Assembly (NCBI GenBank): GCA_049673305.1 | Contig: JBATXM010000196.1 | Location: 1-64,000 of the forward strand | DNA length: 64,000 nucleotides | Source of the DNA: GCA-003244245 sp049673305 | GTDB lineage: Bacteria; Actinomycetota; Actinomycetes; Mycobacteriales; Pseudonocardiaceae | Direction: 5' to 3' | Shown here: positions 8,714 through 18,408 of the stretch, piece after piece | Numbering within the stretch: position 1 is the first letter of the stretch | How the letters are laid out: each line of letters opens with the position of its first letter | Translations under genes and position numbers: made by a program | Notes under the pieces: model-generated | The model's input: only the letters and a program-made list of their open reading frames with translations | Told to the model about the DNA's origin: nothing | Database searches by the model: none

Positions 8714-8938
8714 ATGATGATCGAACGCAGCGCAGGGACGCGGCGGTGGCGGCGGCTGGTGGTCGCCCGACTGGCCGGTGCGGTGGGCGGCGAGGCCGGC
8801 ATGAGCACCGCCGAGTACGCGATCGGGACGATCGCCGCGGCGGCCTTCGCGGCGGTCCTGTACAAGGTGGTGACCGGCGACATGATCGTTGGTGCGCTCA
8901 ACGATCTGGTACAGCGGGCGTTGTCGGTGAAGTTCTGA
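8714..8938 (+). CDS. DUF4244 pilin-like protein
   Basis: A 74-residue protein, the probable structural subunit of the Tad pilus. A basic N-terminus (RRWRRLVVARL) leads to GEAGMSTAEYAIGTIAAAAFAAVLYKVV. This is a type IV/Flp pilin pattern: processing after the small residues before MSTAEYA, the Glu five residues into the mature protein, then a hydrophobic helix. AGGAGCTG precedes the ATG. The 54-bp gap upstream has two imperfect copies of a gacagacaggt-like element. Its small size and place between TadC and TadE match DUF4244 proteins. Confidence 0.8.
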   Translation: MMIERSAGTRRWRRLVVARLAGAVGGEAGMSTAEYAIGTIAAAAFAAVLYKVVTGDMIVGALNDLVQRALSVKF

Positions 8939-9336
8939 TGCATACCGTCGGCCAAGCCGACAAAACGGTGACCGTCGGCCAAGCCGGCGAGGTGACGACC
9001 GACGACCGGGGCATGGTCACGGTGGAGGCGGCGCTCGCCTTGTGCTCGCTGGTCGTTGTGTTTGCTCTGGTGCTGGCCGCCGTGTCAGCTGTGGCGGCGC
9101 AGTTGCGTTGCGTCGATGCCGCTCGGGAGGCGGCCAGGCTGACCGCGCGGGGTGAGCAGGACCGCGCCGAGGAGCTTGCCCGGCGGATCGCCCCGCACGG
9201 CGCGGTAGTGGCGGTGACCGTTCATGGTGACGAGGTCACCGCACGGGTATCAGCGAATCCGGTGGCAGGGCTGTTGCCCGGGATCGAGGTCGGAGCCGAG
9301 GCTGCGGCGGTCCTGGAACCTGGGGACGTTCCATGA
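8938..9336 (+). CDS. TadE-like pseudopilin
   Basis: A 132-residue protein. After a 25-residue leader, GMVTVEAALALCSLVVVFALVLAAVSAVA is the TadE signature: a short hydrophilic leader, a Glu at position 5 of the mature part, and one membrane helix. The rest is extracytoplasmic. A 9-residue repeat in the leader (TVGQAdkTv TVGQAgeVT) comes from a 27-bp DNA duplication at 8944-8986. The start overlaps the pilin stop (TGATG) and the stop overlaps the next gene (ATGA). Confidence 0.8.
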   Translation: MHTVGQADKTVTVGQAGEVTTDDRGMVTVEAALALCSLVVVFALVLAAVSAVAAQLRCVDAAREAARLTARGEQDRAEELARRIAPHGAVVAVTVHGDEVTARVSANPVAGLLPGIEVGAEAAAVLEPGDVP

Positions 9337-9890
9337 CGGCGCGCGTCGACGACGACCGGGGGGTGGCGACAGTGTGGGCGGCCGGGGCCATCGCGGTGCT
9401 GGTCAGCATGGCGGTGTTCGGGTTGCGTCTGGGCGAGGCGGTGGTGCTGCGCCATCAAGCCGAGTCGGCAGCTGATCTGGCTGCGCTGGCGGGAGCCGCG
9501 CAGGTCCTCGCTGGTGAGCAGTACGCCTGCGCCCAGGCCCGCCGGGTAACCGACCGGATGCGGGTGCGGCTGGTGTCCTGCCAAACCCAAGGCTGGGATG
9601 TGCTGGTGGAGCTCACAGCACAGCCAGCCGGGTGGTTAGGCGGCCTCGGAGCCGCCACCGGCCGAGCCCGAGCGGGTCCGGTCGGTGGCGCTGCGGGCTA
9701 CCCAGAATCACCGGTTGACGGCAGTGCGTCGAGCACGATGTCGAGCACCACGACCGAGCCGGCCTTGTCCAGTGGGTCGTTGCCGTTACCGCATTTGGGC
9801 GACTGCACGCAGGAGGGGCACCCCGCCGGGCACTCGCATGCCGCGATGGCATCTCGGGTCGCCATCAGCCAGGGTGCGAGCGCGGCGTGA
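9333..9890 (+). CDS. Second TadE/TadG-like protein with a long antisense tail
   Basis: The first 110 residues are typical of the helicase/secretion-neighbourhood TadE-like family: DDRGVATVWAAGAIAVLVSMAVFGLRLGEAVVLRHQAESAADLAALAGA, here described by pattern, then paired Cys (YACAQA, LVSCQTQG) and ARAGPV where relatives normally end. The frame then runs another roughly 60 residues (Ser/Thr/Pro-rich) across the antisense of the helicase 3' end, overlapping it by 193 bp. That tail probably results from loss of the usual stop codon. The protein should be membrane-anchored with its body outside. Confidence 0.7.
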   Translation: MTARVDDDRGVATVWAAGAIAVLVSMAVFGLRLGEAVVLRHQAESAADLAALAGAAQVLAGEQYACAQARRVTDRMRVRLVSCQTQGWDVLVELTAQPAGWLGGLGAATGRARAGPVGGAAGYPESPVDGSASSTMSSTTTEPALSSGSLPLPHLGDCTQEGHPAGHSHAAMASRVAISQGASAA

Positions 9891-12178
9891 GCCCGGTCGG
9901 CGAACCCGGCGCCACCGGGATGCCCGTCATGCACGAAGACCGTCGGCTCTCCGGTGTCCGGGTGCCGTGCGGTCGAGACCCCACCGATGTCCCACCGATC
10001 GCAGGTGGCCACCAGCGGCAGCAGGCCGATCGCGGCGTGCTCGGCGGCATGCAATGCCCCGGGCCACCTAGCCGGGGGCAACCCGGCGGCTTCAAGCAGC
10101 TTCTCGCCGACCGTGTACCAGACCGCTCTGGTGCGCAGCGTGGATGGCGGCAACTCCACCGGCACAGCGTCGAGCACCTGGCCCGAGGGCAGTCGCCGCA
10201 GGTAGTCCACCACCTGCGAGGTCACCTCCACCTCGCCCAGCGCCACCGACACTCCGCCCGACCGCTGCGCTAGCAGCACCGATACCACGCGGATGTCGGT
10301 GGTGGAACGAGCCGAGGTATGCCACTGCGGTTCCTCGGGATGCACCAGCGCGACACCGGAGTCCAGATCCAGCTCATCGACCACGAAGGAGTCACCTCGA
10401 TGCAGATACACCGCACCCGGGTGCACCGCTGTACAAGCCGACCCCGGGTCGACAGTGCCGAGCAGGCGGCCAGTGTCGGTTTCCACCACCGCCACCTGGG
10501 TCCCGCCGCAACCGCGGATGTCGACCTCAGGGTGCGGGCGGGAACGCGGGCCGGGGGACGGGCGATGGTGCGGCCGGGGGGACGGGTGCTGGCGCCCAGC
10601 AGATGCTGCGCCACCTGCCCAGAACCATCCGCCGGGACGGCGGCGCAGTGTCCCGTCGGCGACCAGGTCGGCAACCACGCGGCGCGCTGCCTCACCCCCC
10701 AACTCGTCGAGGCAGGTTTCGGTCAGCGGCAGCTCAGCGGCCGCGCAGGCCAGCTGCGGTCGCAGCACGTAGGGGTTCGTCGGGTCCAGCACCGTGGCTT
10801 CCACCGCCGTGCCGAGCAGAGCGGCGCTGTGATGCACCAGGTAAGTGTCCAGCGGGTCATCCCGGGCGATAAACACCACGAGCGCTCCCGATCCAGCCCG
10901 CCCGGCTCGCCCGGCCTGCTGCCAGAACGACGCCCGGGTACCGGGGTAGCCGGCCAGCAGCACCGCGTCGAGCCCGGCGATGTCCACCCCCAGCTCGAGT
11001 GCGTTGGTCGAAGCGACCCCGAGCAGCTCCCCAGAATCCAGCGCAGTCTCCAGCGCCCGGCGCTCCTCCGGGAGATAGCCCGCACGGTAGGCGGCGACCC
11101 GGCAGGCGAGCTCACCTGCGGCGGCGGCGCTCAGCGCCCGTTGGGCTCCCAGCGCAGTCAGTTCGGCGCCCCGTCGGGAGCGGACGAACACCAAGGTCCG
11201 GGCGCCTTCGATCACCAGGTCGGCCAGCAGCCGAGCGGCCTCTGCACCCGCCGAGCGGCGCACCGGCGCCCCGTTCTCACCGGTCAGCTCTTCCAGCAGC
11301 GGCGGCTCCCACAGCGCCACGGTGCGCTCGCCACAGGGGGAGGCGTCCTCCGTGACGGCCACCGTGTCCAGGCCGGTGAGCCGGGACGCCGAGACACCCG
11401 GGTCCGCGACCGTCGCCGACGCGAGCACGAACACCGGTGCCGCGCCGTAGCGCGCGGCGACCCGCCGCAACCGGCGCAGCAGCAGGGCGACATGCGAGCC
11501 GAACACCCCCCGGTAGGCGTGACACTCATCGATCACCACAAAACGCAGCCGCCGGAGCAGGCGCGCCCAACGATCATGCTGGGCGAGCAGGCCGTGGTGC
11601 ACCATGTCCGGGTTGGTGAACACCCACCGGGCGTGCGAGCGCACCCAGTCCCGCTGCGCCATCGGGGTGTCACCGTCGTAGCTGGCCGGCCGCACCCCTG
11701 CCAAGCCCAGAGCAGTCACCGCTCGGATCTGGTCCGCCCCCAGTGCCTTGGTGGGAGAGAGATACAGCGCGGTGGCCTGCTGGTCGGCCAGCAAGTGGGC
11801 GAGCACTGGCAGTTGGTAGGCCAGCGACTTGCCGGACGCGGTCCCGGTGGCGACCACGACGTGGCGGCCGGCCCGAGCGAGTTCCGCGACGGCGACCTGG
11901 TGCGCCCACGGTGCCGTCACACCCGCTATGGCAAGCGATTCGCGGAGCCGATCCGGCACCCAGGCGGGCCATTGCACCGTCGTCGCTGCCCGGCCGGGAA
12001 TCGTCGTGGCATGCCGCAACGGTGACTCGCCACCAGCGGTAGCCGGGTTGCCAGCAGCGCCACCAGCGGTAACCGGATCGCCAACGCCGCTGGTGGTGCC
12101 GGCGAGCAGCCGCTGCAGCAGGACCTGCCCGAGCCCCTCACGGTGCACCACTGGCTCCCGCCCCCGTTCGCTCAGCAC
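9698..12178 (-). CDS. DEAD/DEAH-box helicase with C-terminal Zn-binding (DUF1998-type) domain
   Basis: An 826-residue superfamily 2 helicase. Q-like and Walker A region: WAHQVAVAELARAGRHVVVATGTASGKSLAYQLP, described by its GTASGKS core. The DEAH-type box is VVIDECHAYRG, motif III ASATV, and motif VI LLAGYPGTRASFWQQAGRAGRAG, with core QQAGRAGR. The C-terminus has CECPAGCPSCVQSPKCG, a four-Cys cluster of the MrfA-like family involved in DNA repair. Its mycobacterial equivalent is Rv3649. It converges on the Tad operon. The ATG at 12178 is the first in frame; conserved sequence begins about residue 70. Confidence 0.88.
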   Translation of the reverse strand: MLSERGREPVVHREGLGQVLLQRLLAGTTSGVGDPVTAGGAAGNPATAGGESPLRHATTIPGRAATTVQWPAWVPDRLRESLAIAGVTAPWAHQVAVAELARAGRHVVVATGTASGKSLAYQLPVLAHLLADQQATALYLSPTKALGADQIRAVTALGLAGVRPASYDGDTPMAQRDWVRSHARWVFTNPDMVHHGLLAQHDRWARLLRRLRFVVIDECHAYRGVFGSHVALLLRRLRRVAARYGAAPVFVLASATVADPGVSASRLTGLDTVAVTEDASPCGERTVALWEPPLLEELTGENGAPVRRSAGAEAARLLADLVIEGARTLVFVRSRRGAELTALGAQRALSAAAAGELACRVAAYRAGYLPEERRALETALDSGELLGVASTNALELGVDIAGLDAVLLAGYPGTRASFWQQAGRAGRAGSGALVVFIARDDPLDTYLVHHSAALLGTAVEATVLDPTNPYVLRPQLACAAAELPLTETCLDELGGEAARRVVADLVADGTLRRRPGGWFWAGGAASAGRQHPSPRPHHRPSPGPRSRPHPEVDIRGCGGTQVAVVETDTGRLLGTVDPGSACTAVHPGAVYLHRGDSFVVDELDLDSGVALVHPEEPQWHTSARSTTDIRVVSVLLAQRSGGVSVALGEVEVTSQVVDYLRRLPSGQVLDAVPVELPPSTLRTRAVWYTVGEKLLEAAGLPPARWPGALHAAEHAAIGLLPLVATCDRWDIGGVSTARHPDTGEPTVFVHDGHPGGAGFADRAHAALAPWLMATRDAIAACECPAGCPSCVQSPKCGNGNDPLDKAGSVVVLDIVLDALPSTGDSG

Positions 12179-12379
12179 GCCCTCTTCCGCACGCTAACCC
12201 TCGCCCAGTGCACGTGCGCTGCTGTGGAGTTCGCCGACACTGACCGACACTGAGCGTGCTCGGATAAGCACGCCAGAGACACCGGCGGAGGTGAGCGGCG
12301 CGGGCCCGCCTAGACTGACCGGCCACGACGTCGTACGGGGCGGCGCGATGGGTGCACTGCACGGAAACCAGGAGGACGG

Positions 12380-14677
12380 ATGTCTGGCTTCATCCTCACC
12401 CAGGGTGGGGGTCTCGACCTGAGCGGGGGTGACTACGCCGTCGTCGGTGTGGTTGCCGTCGTCGCTCTCGCCGCTCTGGCCGTCGGTGCCGTCTTGATGC
12501 GAGAGGTACTGGCCGCTGGTCAGGGCACAGTTCGGATGCAGCAGATTGGCCAAGCGGTCCAGGAAGGCGCCTCAGCTTACCTGAACCGGCAGTTCAAAAC
12601 GCTCTCCGGCTTTGCTGTGATCGTTTTCCTGGTATTGTTCGTGCTCCCTGCTGAGGGCGTCAGCGAGCGGATCGGTCGTTCGGTCTTCTTCCTGGCCGGA
12701 GCGCTGTTCTCGGCATCGATCGGCTACATGGGTATGTGGCTGTCCACCCGGGCGAACATCCGGGTCGCTGCGGCATCCAATGACTCTGGTGGCCGGGAAA
12801 AGGCGATGCGGATCGCGTTCCGCACTGGTGGTGTGGTCGGCATGGCCACCGTGGGTCTGGGGCTGTTCGGTGCCTGCCTGGTGGTGCTCGCCTACGCCGG
12901 TCACGCCCCCCGGGTGCTGGAGGGCTTCGGTTTCGGCGCCGCATTGCTCGCGATGTTCATGCGGGTCGGCGGCGGCATCTTCACCAAGGCCGCCGACGTG
13001 GGTGGTGACCTGGTCGGCAAGGTCGAGGCCGGCATCCCTGAGGACGACCCGCGTAACGCCGCCACCATCGCCGACAACGTCGGCGACAACGTCGGCGACT
13101 GTGCCGGTATGGCCGCTGATCTGTTCGAATCGTATGCCGTGACGTTGGTCGCGGCGCTGATCCTGGGCACTGCGGCATTCGGTCTCAAGGGTCTGCTGTT
13201 CCCGCTGATCGTGCCGGCGATCGGGGTGGTGACCGCGGTGATCGGCGTGTACGTCACCCGGGCCCGGGTCGGTGAGCCGGGGCTACGCGCGATCAACCGC
13301 TCCTTCTACATCTCTGCGGCGATCTCAGCGGTGGCCTGCACGGCGGCCTCTTTCCTCTACCTGCCCAACAGCTTCAGCCAGCTCGCCGGTGTTACCCAGA
13401 TCGACGGGACGCCGATCGAGGAGGTCACCGGTAGCCCGGCGGTCACCGCTGCGGTCGCCGTGATCATCGGCATCGTCCTCGCCGGGGTCATCCTGTGGCT
13501 CACCGGCTACTTCACCGGTACCGAGCACCGGCCGGTCCGCGACGTCGGCACCAGTTCGCTGACCGGTGCGGCCACCGTGATCCTGTCGGGGATCTCGATC
13601 GGTTTCGAATCGGCGGTGTACACCGCCCTGGTGATCGCTGGCGCGGTGTACGCGGCGTTCTTGCTGTCTGGATCGGTCACCGTCTCGCTGTTCGCGATCG
13701 CGTTGGCCGGCACTGGGCTGCTCACCACCGTCGGAGTCATTGTCGCGATGGACACCTTCGGCCCGGTCAGCGACAACGCCCAAGGAATCGCTGAGATGTC
13801 CGGTGACGTCAAGGGCGAGGGAGTGGCCATCCTCACCGAGCTTGACGCGGTCGGCAACACCACCAAGGCAATCACCAAGGGTATTGCGATCGCCACCGCC
13901 GTGCTCGCCGCGACAGCACTGTTCGGCTCCTACCGCGACGCTATCCGCTCCGCCGCCGCGAACCTCGACCTCAACGCGGTGTTCAACGTCTCGGTGCCCA
14001 ACGTCCTGGTCGGTCTCACCATCGGCGCCGCCGTGGTGTTCATGTTCTCCGGCCTGGCCATCAATGCCGTGTCCCGGGCCGCCGGGGCAGTGGTCTACGA
14101 GGTGCGCCGGCAGTTTCGGGAGAACCCCGGAATCATGGACGGATCGGTGCGACCCGAGTATGGCCGAGTGGTTGACATCTGCACTAAGGACTCGTTGCGC
14201 GAGCTGACCACCCCGGGCCTGCTCGCGGTGCTGGCACCGATCGCGGTGGGTTTCGGGCTTGGTGTTGGACCTCTCGCGGGCTTCCTGGCCGGGGCGATCA
14301 TTACCGGCACCCTGATGGCGATCTTCCTCGCCAACTCCGGCGGTGCCTGGGACAACGCGAAGAAGCTGGTCGAGGATGGCAACCACGGCGGCAAGGGCTC
14401 TGATGCACATGCCGCCACCGTGATCGGTGACACGGTCGGTGACCCGTTCAAGGACACCGCCGGGCCAGCGATCAACCCCTTGATCAAGGTGATGAACCTG
14501 GTCTCCGTGTTGATCGCGCCAGCGATCGTCACCATCTCGGCGCCGTCGAGCCCAGCCACCCTGCGGGTGGTTATTGCCGTCCTCGCTGCGGCGGTGATCG
14601 TTATCGCCGTGGTGGTGTCCAAGCGGAGGTCCACCTCGCTGGTGGACTCCTCGCCGCACGCTCAGGTCATCGCGTAA
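12380..14677 (+). CDS. hppA: Proton-pumping membrane pyrophosphatase, K+-independent type
   Basis: A 765-residue integral membrane enzyme that couples PPi hydrolysis to H+ transport. About sixteen hydrophobic helices are visible. The substrate site is in FTKAADVGGDLVGKVEAGIP, shown here by its core GGDLVGKVE, followed by EDDPRNAATIADNVGDNVGDC, core DNVGDNVGD, and the C-terminal GDTVGDPFKDTAGP. The sequence GNTTKAITKG has Lys where K+-dependent enzymes have Ala, pointing to the K+-independent class. AGGAGGA lies 6 bases before the ATG. It is divergent from the helicase, with a roughly 200-bp gap. Confidence 0.95.
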   Translation: MSGFILTQGGGLDLSGGDYAVVGVVAVVALAALAVGAVLMREVLAAGQGTVRMQQIGQAVQEGASAYLNRQFKTLSGFAVIVFLVLFVLPAEGVSERIGRSVFFLAGALFSASIGYMGMWLSTRANIRVAAASNDSGGREKAMRIAFRTGGVVGMATVGLGLFGACLVVLAYAGHAPRVLEGFGFGAALLAMFMRVGGGIFTKAADVGGDLVGKVEAGIPEDDPRNAATIADNVGDNVGDCAGMAADLFESYAVTLVAALILGTAAFGLKGLLFPLIVPAIGVVTAVIGVYVTRARVGEPGLRAINRSFYISAAISAVACTAASFLYLPNSFSQLAGVTQIDGTPIEEVTGSPAVTAAVAVIIGIVLAGVILWLTGYFTGTEHRPVRDVGTSSLTGAATVILSGISIGFESAVYTALVIAGAVYAAFLLSGSVTVSLFAIALAGTGLLTTVGVIVAMDTFGPVSDNAQGIAEMSGDVKGEGVAILTELDAVGNTTKAITKGIAIATAVLAATALFGSYRDAIRSAAANLDLNAVFNVSVPNVLVGLTIGAAVVFMFSGLAINAVSRAAGAVVYEVRRQFRENPGIMDGSVRPEYGRVVDICTKDSLRELTTPGLLAVLAPIAVGFGLGVGPLAGFLAGAIITGTLMAIFLANSGGAWDNAKKLVEDGNHGGKGSDAHAATVIGDTVGDPFKDTAGPAINPLIKVMNLVSVLIAPAIVTISAPSSPATLRVVIAVLAAAVIVIAVVVSKRRSTSLVDSSPHAQVIA

Positions 14678-15280
14678 GTGCTCCGTCACGACCACCAGCA
14701 GCTCGTCGTTAGTACTCCTGTGCCCCCTTGTCGTTATCGATCTGGCGTCGTCATCGTGGCGCTCGCCTTCGCCCTGGCTGGATGCGGCTCGGCTGACGTC
14801 ACCCCGAAGCCGGCCGCTCCCCAGGGTTCTGACCCGGCGGCGTGGGCTGGCACGCTCTGCGGCGGCCTCGGTGATGTGATCTCTGGAGTGTCCGCCATCG
14901 CGAAGGCTCAGCCGACCCCGCAGGGCCAGAAAGACGGGCTGCTGGAGTTCTCAGATATCGCCCAGCGAGCGTTCATCGACACCGCCCACAGACTGGAAGC
15001 GCTCGGCCAGCCGCGGATCGCCGACAGCAAGCGGATTCAGGACGCCGCTGTGGGCTTCTTCACCACTGCGGCCGGGACCGTCGGCGACCAGCGCGCGAGG
15101 CTCGCCGCGTTGGACGCGAAAGACCCGGATTTCGTGCAGAAGGCCAGTCACCTTGCTGGCCCCGATCTGGATGGTGCCAGCAGCCAAATGCGCCAGTTGA
15201 CCAGCAACAAGGAGCTGGCACCGGCGTTTGCGGCCGCTCCGGCCTGTCAGCGACTGGGTGCGGCCGCCGCTCACCGGTAG
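14678..15280 (+). CDS. Secreted lipoprotein of unknown function
   Basis: A protein of 186-200 residues. A hydrophobic signal (VVIVALAFALAGC) ends in the lipobox LAGC, so it should be lipid-anchored on the outer face of the membrane. The mature part is helical and has a Cys pair (TLCGG and PACQRLG). Short actinobacterial lipoproteins of this type have no assigned role. GTG at 14678 directly follows the pyrophosphatase stop. GTG at 14720 is an equally plausible start because it gives a shorter, more usual signal peptide. The tight junction suggests translation coupled to hppA. Confidence 0.7.
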   Translation: MLRHDHQQLVVSTPVPPCRYRSGVVIVALAFALAGCGSADVTPKPAAPQGSDPAAWAGTLCGGLGDVISGVSAIAKAQPTPQGQKDGLLEFSDIAQRAFIDTAHRLEALGQPRIADSKRIQDAAVGFFTTAAGTVGDQRARLAALDAKDPDFVQKASHLAGPDLDGASSQMRQLTSNKELAPAFAAAPACQRLGAAAAHR

Positions 15281-15478
15281 CTGCGGTTCACTGAAAGCCC
15301 CCCGGTCGCGGCCCCATAGCGACTAGGCCGCGCTGAAGTGACCCGGGTGGCGTCAGGCAAGACCGCTGGTTGTCCGCGACGGTTTGTGCGACGCTAACTG
15401 CCCTGCGGGGTTGTCGGGTTGGGCACACTGGGGCGCTGGGTCAGGGTATCAGGAGCCGCATATCGAGGTGAGTTGAGC

Positions 15479-18349
15479 GTGGCACGATCGAAAACGACGG
15501 CAGGTCCGGGCGGCACGTCCAGCGCTGGTAAGCGCGGCACGACCGCCGCCAGGTCCGTTTCCGGGCCGTCCGCCGCCCGCTCCGCTGGGGCTGCGGACGG
15601 CGCCCGGTCCAACGGCTCGGGACGTCGTTTGGTGATTGTGGAATCGCCCGCGAAGGCCCGCAAGATCGCTTCCTACCTCGGATCGGGATACGTCGTGGAG
15701 TCCTCGCGCGGGCACATCCGGGACCTGCCCCGGGGTGCCGCCGATGTGCCCGCCAAGTACAAGGGTGAGTCCTGGGCGCGGCTCGGAGTGGACGTCGATC
15801 ACTCTTTCGAGCCGCTTTACGTCATCACTCCGGACAAGCGCTCCACGGTCACCGAGCTGCGCAATGCACTCAAAAGCGCTGACGAGCTCTATCTCGCCAC
15901 TGACGGTGACCGTGAAGGCGAGGCCATCGCGTGGCACCTGATGCAGACCCTCAAACCCACGGTTCCGGTTCGCCGGATGGTCTTTCACGAGATCACCGAG
16001 CTGGCCATCCGCGCGGCTGCGGAGAACCCTCGCGACCTGGACCAGGACCTGGTCGACGCGCAGGAAACCCGGCGCATTCTGGACCGGCTCTATGGGTATG
16101 AGGTCTCTCCGGTGCTGTGGCGCAAGGTGATGCCGAAGCTGTCCGCCGGGCGGGTGCAGTCGGTGGCGACTCGCATCATCGTGCGGCGCGAGCGTGAGCG
16201 GATAGCTTTTGTGTCGGCGTCCTACTGGGATCTGGCCGCCACGCTGTCGACATCGTCAGTGTCAGAGTCGAAGGCGGCGGCTGAAGATGCTGCCGCGCCA
16301 CGCACGTTCGGGGCTCGGCTGGTTGACGTCAATGGCGTTCGGGTGGCCACCGGAAGGGACTTCGGCCCGGATGGCGCACCCAAACGCGCCGAGCGTGATC
16401 TGTTGATCATCGACGAGGCGTATGCCGGACGCCTTGCGCAGGCGCTGGCCGCTGCCCCGCTGACTGTTGCCAGCGTCGAGGAGAAGCCCTACACGCGGCG
16501 GCCCTACCCGCCGTTCATGACTTCCACGCTGCAGCAGGAGGCCAGCCGAAAGTTGCGCTTCTCGGCGGAGCGGACGATGCGCACCGCGCAGCGGCTCTAC
16601 GAGAACGGCTACATCACCTATATGCGGACCGACTCCACGACGTTGTCGGAAACTGCGATCACGGCGGCCCGAACCCAGGCCCGCGAGCTTTACGGTGAGC
16701 GTTACCTCCACGATGGGCCGCGGCAGTACACCCGCAAAGTCAAGAACGCCCAGGAGGCGCACGAGGCGATCCGGCCCGCCGGGGAGACCTTCGCGACGCC
16801 AGGCCAGTTGGCCGGTGCACTGGACGGCGACGAGTTCCGGCTCTACGAGCTGGTCTGGCAGCGCACCGTCGCCTCACAGATGGCCGATGCCCGCGGTAGC
16901 ACCATGAGCGTACGGATCACCGGCAGTGCGGTGACCGGTGAGGAGTGCACATTTGCCGCATCCGGTCGCACCATCAGCTTCCTGGGATTCCTCAAGGCCT
17001 ACGTGGAAACCGTGGACGACGAGGCGGGGGGGGAGGCTGACGACGCCGAGCGCAGGCTCCCTACGCTGACTGAAGGCCAGGGCGTCACCGCCACTGAATT
17101 GGTCCCTGAAGGGCACACCACCACCGCGCCGCCGCGCTACACCGAGGCGAGCCTGGTCAAAGCTCTTGAAGAGCTGGGCATCGGCCGCCCGTCCACCTAC
17201 GCCTCAATTATCAACACCATTCAAGACCGCGGGTACGTGTGGAAGCGCGGTTCCGCGCTGGTGCCCTCCTGGGTGGCTTTCGCCGTGGTCGGGCTTTTGG
17301 AGCAGCACTTCGGCTGCCTGGTCGACTACGACTTCACCGCTGCCATGGAAGACGAGCTGGACTCCATCGCTTCCGGTGCGCAGCACCGCACCGATTGGCT
17401 CACCGGCTTCTACTTCGGTTCGGAACAGGGTGGCGCCATGTCGGTGGCCCGCATCGGCGGGCTCAAGAAGCTGGTCGGCATGAATTTGGAAGAGATCGAC
17501 GCGCGCGAGGTCAACTCCATCCCGCTGTTCACCGATAAGGCCGGGCGTGATGTGGTGGTTCGGGTGGGGCGCTACGGTCCGTACCTGGAAAGAATCGTTG
17601 GTGACGAGCAGCAACGGGCCAATTTGCCGGACGGCCTGCCGCCCGACGAGCTGACCGCCGACATCGTCGAGCAGCTCTTCGCCACCCCGGTGGAGGGTCG
17701 CTCGCTGGGCACCGATCCGGTGACCGGGCACGAGATTGTCGCCAAAGAGGGCCGTTACGGGCCCTACGTCACCGAGGTGCTGCCCGAGGAGCTCCCCACT
17801 CCCAGCCCCGCAAAAAACTCCGCGAAAAAACCAGGAAAGGGAGTCACCAAAAAGCCTAAACCGCGGACCGGTTCGCTGTTTAAGGGTATGAGCCTGGAGA
17901 CGGTGAACCTTGATGACGCGCTGCGGCTGCTCTCGCTGCCTCGGGTGGTCGGGACCGATCCGGATACCGGACAGGAGATCACCGCGCAGAACGGGCGCTA
18001 CGGCCCCTACCTCAAGAGGGGCACGGACTCGCGCTCGTTGGCCGAGGAGGAACAGATCTTCACGGTCACCCTCGACGAAGCGCTCAAGGTCTACGCCGAG
18101 CCCAAGCGTCGGGGTCGTCAAGCCACCGTCAAGCCACCGCTGCGGGAGTTGGCCCCGGATCCGGTGACCGGCAAGCCGATGGCCGTCAAGGAGGGCCGCT
18201 TCGGGCCGTATGTCACCGACGGAGAGGGCGTCAACGCATCGCTGCGCAAGGGAGACAGCGTGGAGACGCTCACCGATGAGCGCGCCGCTGAGTTGCTCGC
18301 CGAGAAGCGGGCACGTGAGCCCCGTAGCCGTGCTCGGGCCCGTTCGTGA
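15479..18349 (+). CDS. topA: DNA topoisomerase I (type IA)
   Basis: A 956-residue enzyme that relaxes negative supercoils. The Toprim domain begins at RLVIVESPAKARKIASYLGSG, core VESPAKA, and holds the acidic triad in ATDGDREGEAIAWHL. The active-site Tyr is in YITYMRTDSTTLS. The C-terminus has repeated GRYGPYV/GRFGPYV modules, four copies, and a basic tail with an AKKPGKGVTKKPKPR stretch, as in actinobacterial TopA. The GTG at 15479, with GAGGTGA upstream, was preferred over an open frame reaching 15419. Its place beside the helicase/Tad region matches mycobacteria. Confidence 0.95.
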   Translation: MARSKTTAGPGGTSSAGKRGTTAARSVSGPSAARSAGAADGARSNGSGRRLVIVESPAKARKIASYLGSGYVVESSRGHIRDLPRGAADVPAKYKGESWARLGVDVDHSFEPLYVITPDKRSTVTELRNALKSADELYLATDGDREGEAIAWHLMQTLKPTVPVRRMVFHEITELAIRAAAENPRDLDQDLVDAQETRRILDRLYGYEVSPVLWRKVMPKLSAGRVQSVATRIIVRRERERIAFVSASYWDLAATLSTSSVSESKAAAEDAAAPRTFGARLVDVNGVRVATGRDFGPDGAPKRAERDLLIIDEAYAGRLAQALAAAPLTVASVEEKPYTRRPYPPFMTSTLQQEASRKLRFSAERTMRTAQRLYENGYITYMRTDSTTLSETAITAARTQARELYGERYLHDGPRQYTRKVKNAQEAHEAIRPAGETFATPGQLAGALDGDEFRLYELVWQRTVASQMADARGSTMSVRITGSAVTGEECTFAASGRTISFLGFLKAYVETVDDEAGGEADDAERRLPTLTEGQGVTATELVPEGHTTTAPPRYTEASLVKALEELGIGRPSTYASIINTIQDRGYVWKRGSALVPSWVAFAVVGLLEQHFGCLVDYDFTAAMEDELDSIASGAQHRTDWLTGFYFGSEQGGAMSVARIGGLKKLVGMNLEEIDAREVNSIPLFTDKAGRDVVVRVGRYGPYLERIVGDEQQRANLPDGLPPDELTADIVEQLFATPVEGRSLGTDPVTGHEIVAKEGRYGPYVTEVLPEELPTPSPAKNSAKKPGKGVTKKPKPRTGSLFKGMSLETVNLDDALRLLSLPRVVGTDPDTGQEITAQNGRYGPYLKRGTDSRSLAEEEQIFTVTLDEALKVYAEPKRRGRQATVKPPLRELAPDPVTGKPMAVKEGRFGPYVTDGEGVNASLRKGDSVETLTDERAAELLAEKRAREPRSRARARS

Positions 18350-18408
18350 GTGGGGAGTAACACGGTGGACTCACTCACAAACGGGCCAGCGCATGGCACT
18401 ATGGGCTA

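Noticed and set aside
13325..14695. Large minus-strand open frame over hppA
   Set aside because: It is antisense to conserved pyrophosphatase motifs and is His/Gly/Arg-rich without family features.
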